DNA from: Planctomycetaceae bacterium
GTDB lineage: Bacteria; Planctomycetota; Phycisphaerae; Phycisphaerales; SM1A02
Assembly: GCA_002737585.1 (NCBI GenBank)
Contig: NSIA01000080.1
Location: 5,307-11,394 of the forward strand
DNA: 6,088 nucleotides
Direction: 5' to 3'
The notes under the pieces were generated by a model that had not been told where the DNA came from, did not search any database, and saw only the letters and a list, made by a program, of their open reading frames with translations. Shown here one piece after another: positions 4,973-6,088 of the stretch. Within the stretch, counting starts at the first letter, position 1. Every line of letters begins with the position of its first letter. The position numbers and the translations under genes are program-made.

Positions 4973-6088
4973 TCACTGACCCTTCGGTTTCGTGACGGCT
5001 TCCATGACGCGCTCGAGATTGAAACTGCCAGGCTTCTGGCGCGGCGGGAATTCGCGGAAACTCTGTAGCCAGTTGCCAACGTATGCGCCCGCAGGTGCGA
5101 TGGCAAACATGTGCTCCAGGTACCAGCGCTGGTAGTCCATACCGATGTCGGGAGCCAACTCAAATGGATCCATGCGCAAGTTGGTGAGCATCGGTGCACG
5201 CAGGACTTCAAATGGTGCCTGCCAAACATGCATGCCATGTGCGTTCTGCTTGAGGAACGTGGCCTTCCAATTCTCATAGCGCAACGCGGCAACGCTGCCG
5301 TCGTCGGTCCAATAGATGAATTCCTTGCGCGGCCAAGTTCCTTCGCCCTTCAAGGCTGGAAGCAGGTTGTAGCCGTCAAGATGTACTTTGTAGGTGGCGT
5401 CGCCGACTTTGCGCCCGGTCAGTAGGTCTTCCTTGACACTTGCGTCTCCCGCAGCGGCCAACAGCGTGGTCATCATGTCCTCGTGTGCACCGATGTCATT
5501 GACCACCGTGCCCGGCTTAATCACGCCGGGCCAACGAATGGCGCATGGCACGCGGTATCCACCCTCCCACTGCGTGTTCTTCTCGCCACGGAACATCGTG
5601 GTGCCACCATCCGGCCACGTGAACGACTCCGCACCGTTGTCTGAGGAGTACATGATGATGGTGTTCTCAAGCATTCCCAGTGCCTCCAACTTGGCAAGCA
5701 CTTCGCCAATCTGGCGATCGTGTTCCACCATGCCGTCGGCGTAGATGCCCAGTCCGGTCTTGCCAGCAACGCCTTCTTTGAGATGCGTGAAGATGTGCAT
5801 CTTGGTGGAGTTCCACCACATAAAGAAGGGTTTATTGTCCTTTGCGGCGCGGTCAAGGAAGTCAAATGCCTTTGCATTCACTTCTTCATCGATCGTCTCC
5901 ATGCGCTTCTTAGTCAGCGGACCCGTATCAGTCATGCGACCGTCCGCGAAACTGTGAATGACACCGCGTGGTCCAAACTTCTTCTTGAATTCTGGGTTCT
6001 TTGGGTAGTCGCTGCGCTCTGGTTCTTCCTCGGCATTCAAGTGATAGAGATTGCCAAAGAACTCATCGAACCCGTGCGCCGTCGGAAG
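4973..6088 (-). CDS. Arylsulfatase-family protein, C-terminal 371 residues (N-terminus outside window)
   Basis: A sulfatase (PF00884-type fold) that hydrolyses sulfate esters. The substrate is not deducible. The frame is open to the window edge and begins PTAHGFDEFFGNLYHLNAEE, a family-conserved block, so the TTG near 6040 is internal. Seen in the fragment: GPLTKKRME (56-64), PFFMWWNSTKMHIFTH (87-102, with candidate catalytic His98), GKTGLGIYADGMVEHD (109-124), and SSDNGAE (148-154, metal-binding Asp150-Asn151). GEKNTQWEGGYRVP (168-181, Lys170 active-site candidate), the HLDGYNLLP motif (236-244) and the C-terminal FREFPPRQKPGSF (344-356) follow. The formylglycine motif (C-x-[PA]-x-R) and any signal peptide would lie upstream and cannot be checked. 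Sulfatases of this type are usually exported and abundant in Planctomycetota, where they act on sulfated polysaccharides. No sulfatase-maturating enzyme is in the window. Confidence 0.95.
   Translation of the reverse strand, partial: LPTAHGFDEFFGNLYHLNAEEEPERSDYPKNPEFKKKFGPRGVIHSFADGRMTDTGPLTKKRMETIDEEVNAKAFDFLDRAAKDNKPFFMWWNSTKMHIFTHLKEGVAGKTGLGIYADGMVEHDRQIGEVLAKLEALGMLENTIIMYSSDNGAESFTWPDGGTTMFRGEKNTQWEGGYRVPCAIRWPGVIKPGTVVNDIGAHEDMMTTLLAAAGDASVKEDLLTGRKVGDATYKVHLDGYNLLPALKGEGTWPRKEFIYWTDDGSVAALRYENWKATFLKQNAHGMHVWQAPFEVLRAPMLTNLRMDPFELAPDIGMDYQRWYLEHMFAIAPAGAYVGNWLQSFREFPPRQKPGSFNLERVMEAVTKPKGQ

Noticed and set aside
6038..6040. TTG at 6040 as the start of the sulfatase gene
   Set aside because: The frame stays open to the window edge and upstream codons encode the family-conserved PTAHGFDEFFGNLYH block, so the gene is truncated by the window and does not start here.

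Overview
This GC-rich window carries seven protein-coding genes packed with very short gaps. Two are cut by the window edges. The gene content suggests a Planctomycetota bacterium, with a lean towards Phycisphaerae-like lineages. The reasons are a membrane protein led by a CxxC...CPECG zinc ribbon, a sulfatase of the HGFDEFFGNLYHLNAEEEP type, and a one-ECF-one-membrane-partner pair whose partner has a LolA-like outer domain. This placement is inference from protein style, not from a marker-gene search.

Layout from left to right. Positions 1-285 (+) hold the C-terminal end of DNA gyrase subunit B. It converges on a leftward gene, and a hairpin spans the junction. Positions 313-1716 (-) encode a single-pass membrane protein, the putative partner or anti-sigma factor of the ECF sigma factor at 1713-2279 (-). 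The two genes overlap by the ATGA junction. The membrane protein contains an 18-bp/6-residue tandem repeat array (RGPEGG units, 541-789) and a Gly/Pro tail. A 112-bp gap (2280-2391) separates the sigma gene from queC (2392-3069, -), which overlaps moxR (3066-4001, -) by another ATGA junction. A 47-bp divergent intergenic region (4002-4048) separates moxR from a rightward zinc-ribbon multi-pass membrane protein (4049-4930, +). That gene converges on the C-terminal 371 residues of a leftward sulfatase (4973-6088, -), whose N-terminus lies beyond the window.

How they may work together: moxR and queC are almost certainly one transcript. The ECF sigma factor and its membrane partner are a second, translationally coupled pair that could be read through from moxR-queC or have its own promoter. 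QueC belongs to queuosine/7-deazaguanine synthesis and no pathway partner is visible here. MoxR is without its usual DUF58/VWA neighbours. No defence system, mobile element, CRISPR array, tRNA or rRNA is visible. The most unusual element is the 18-bp repeat expansion, which appears to interrupt the outer domain of the sigma partner. The second is an inverted repeat that can mask the moxR ribosome-binding site.
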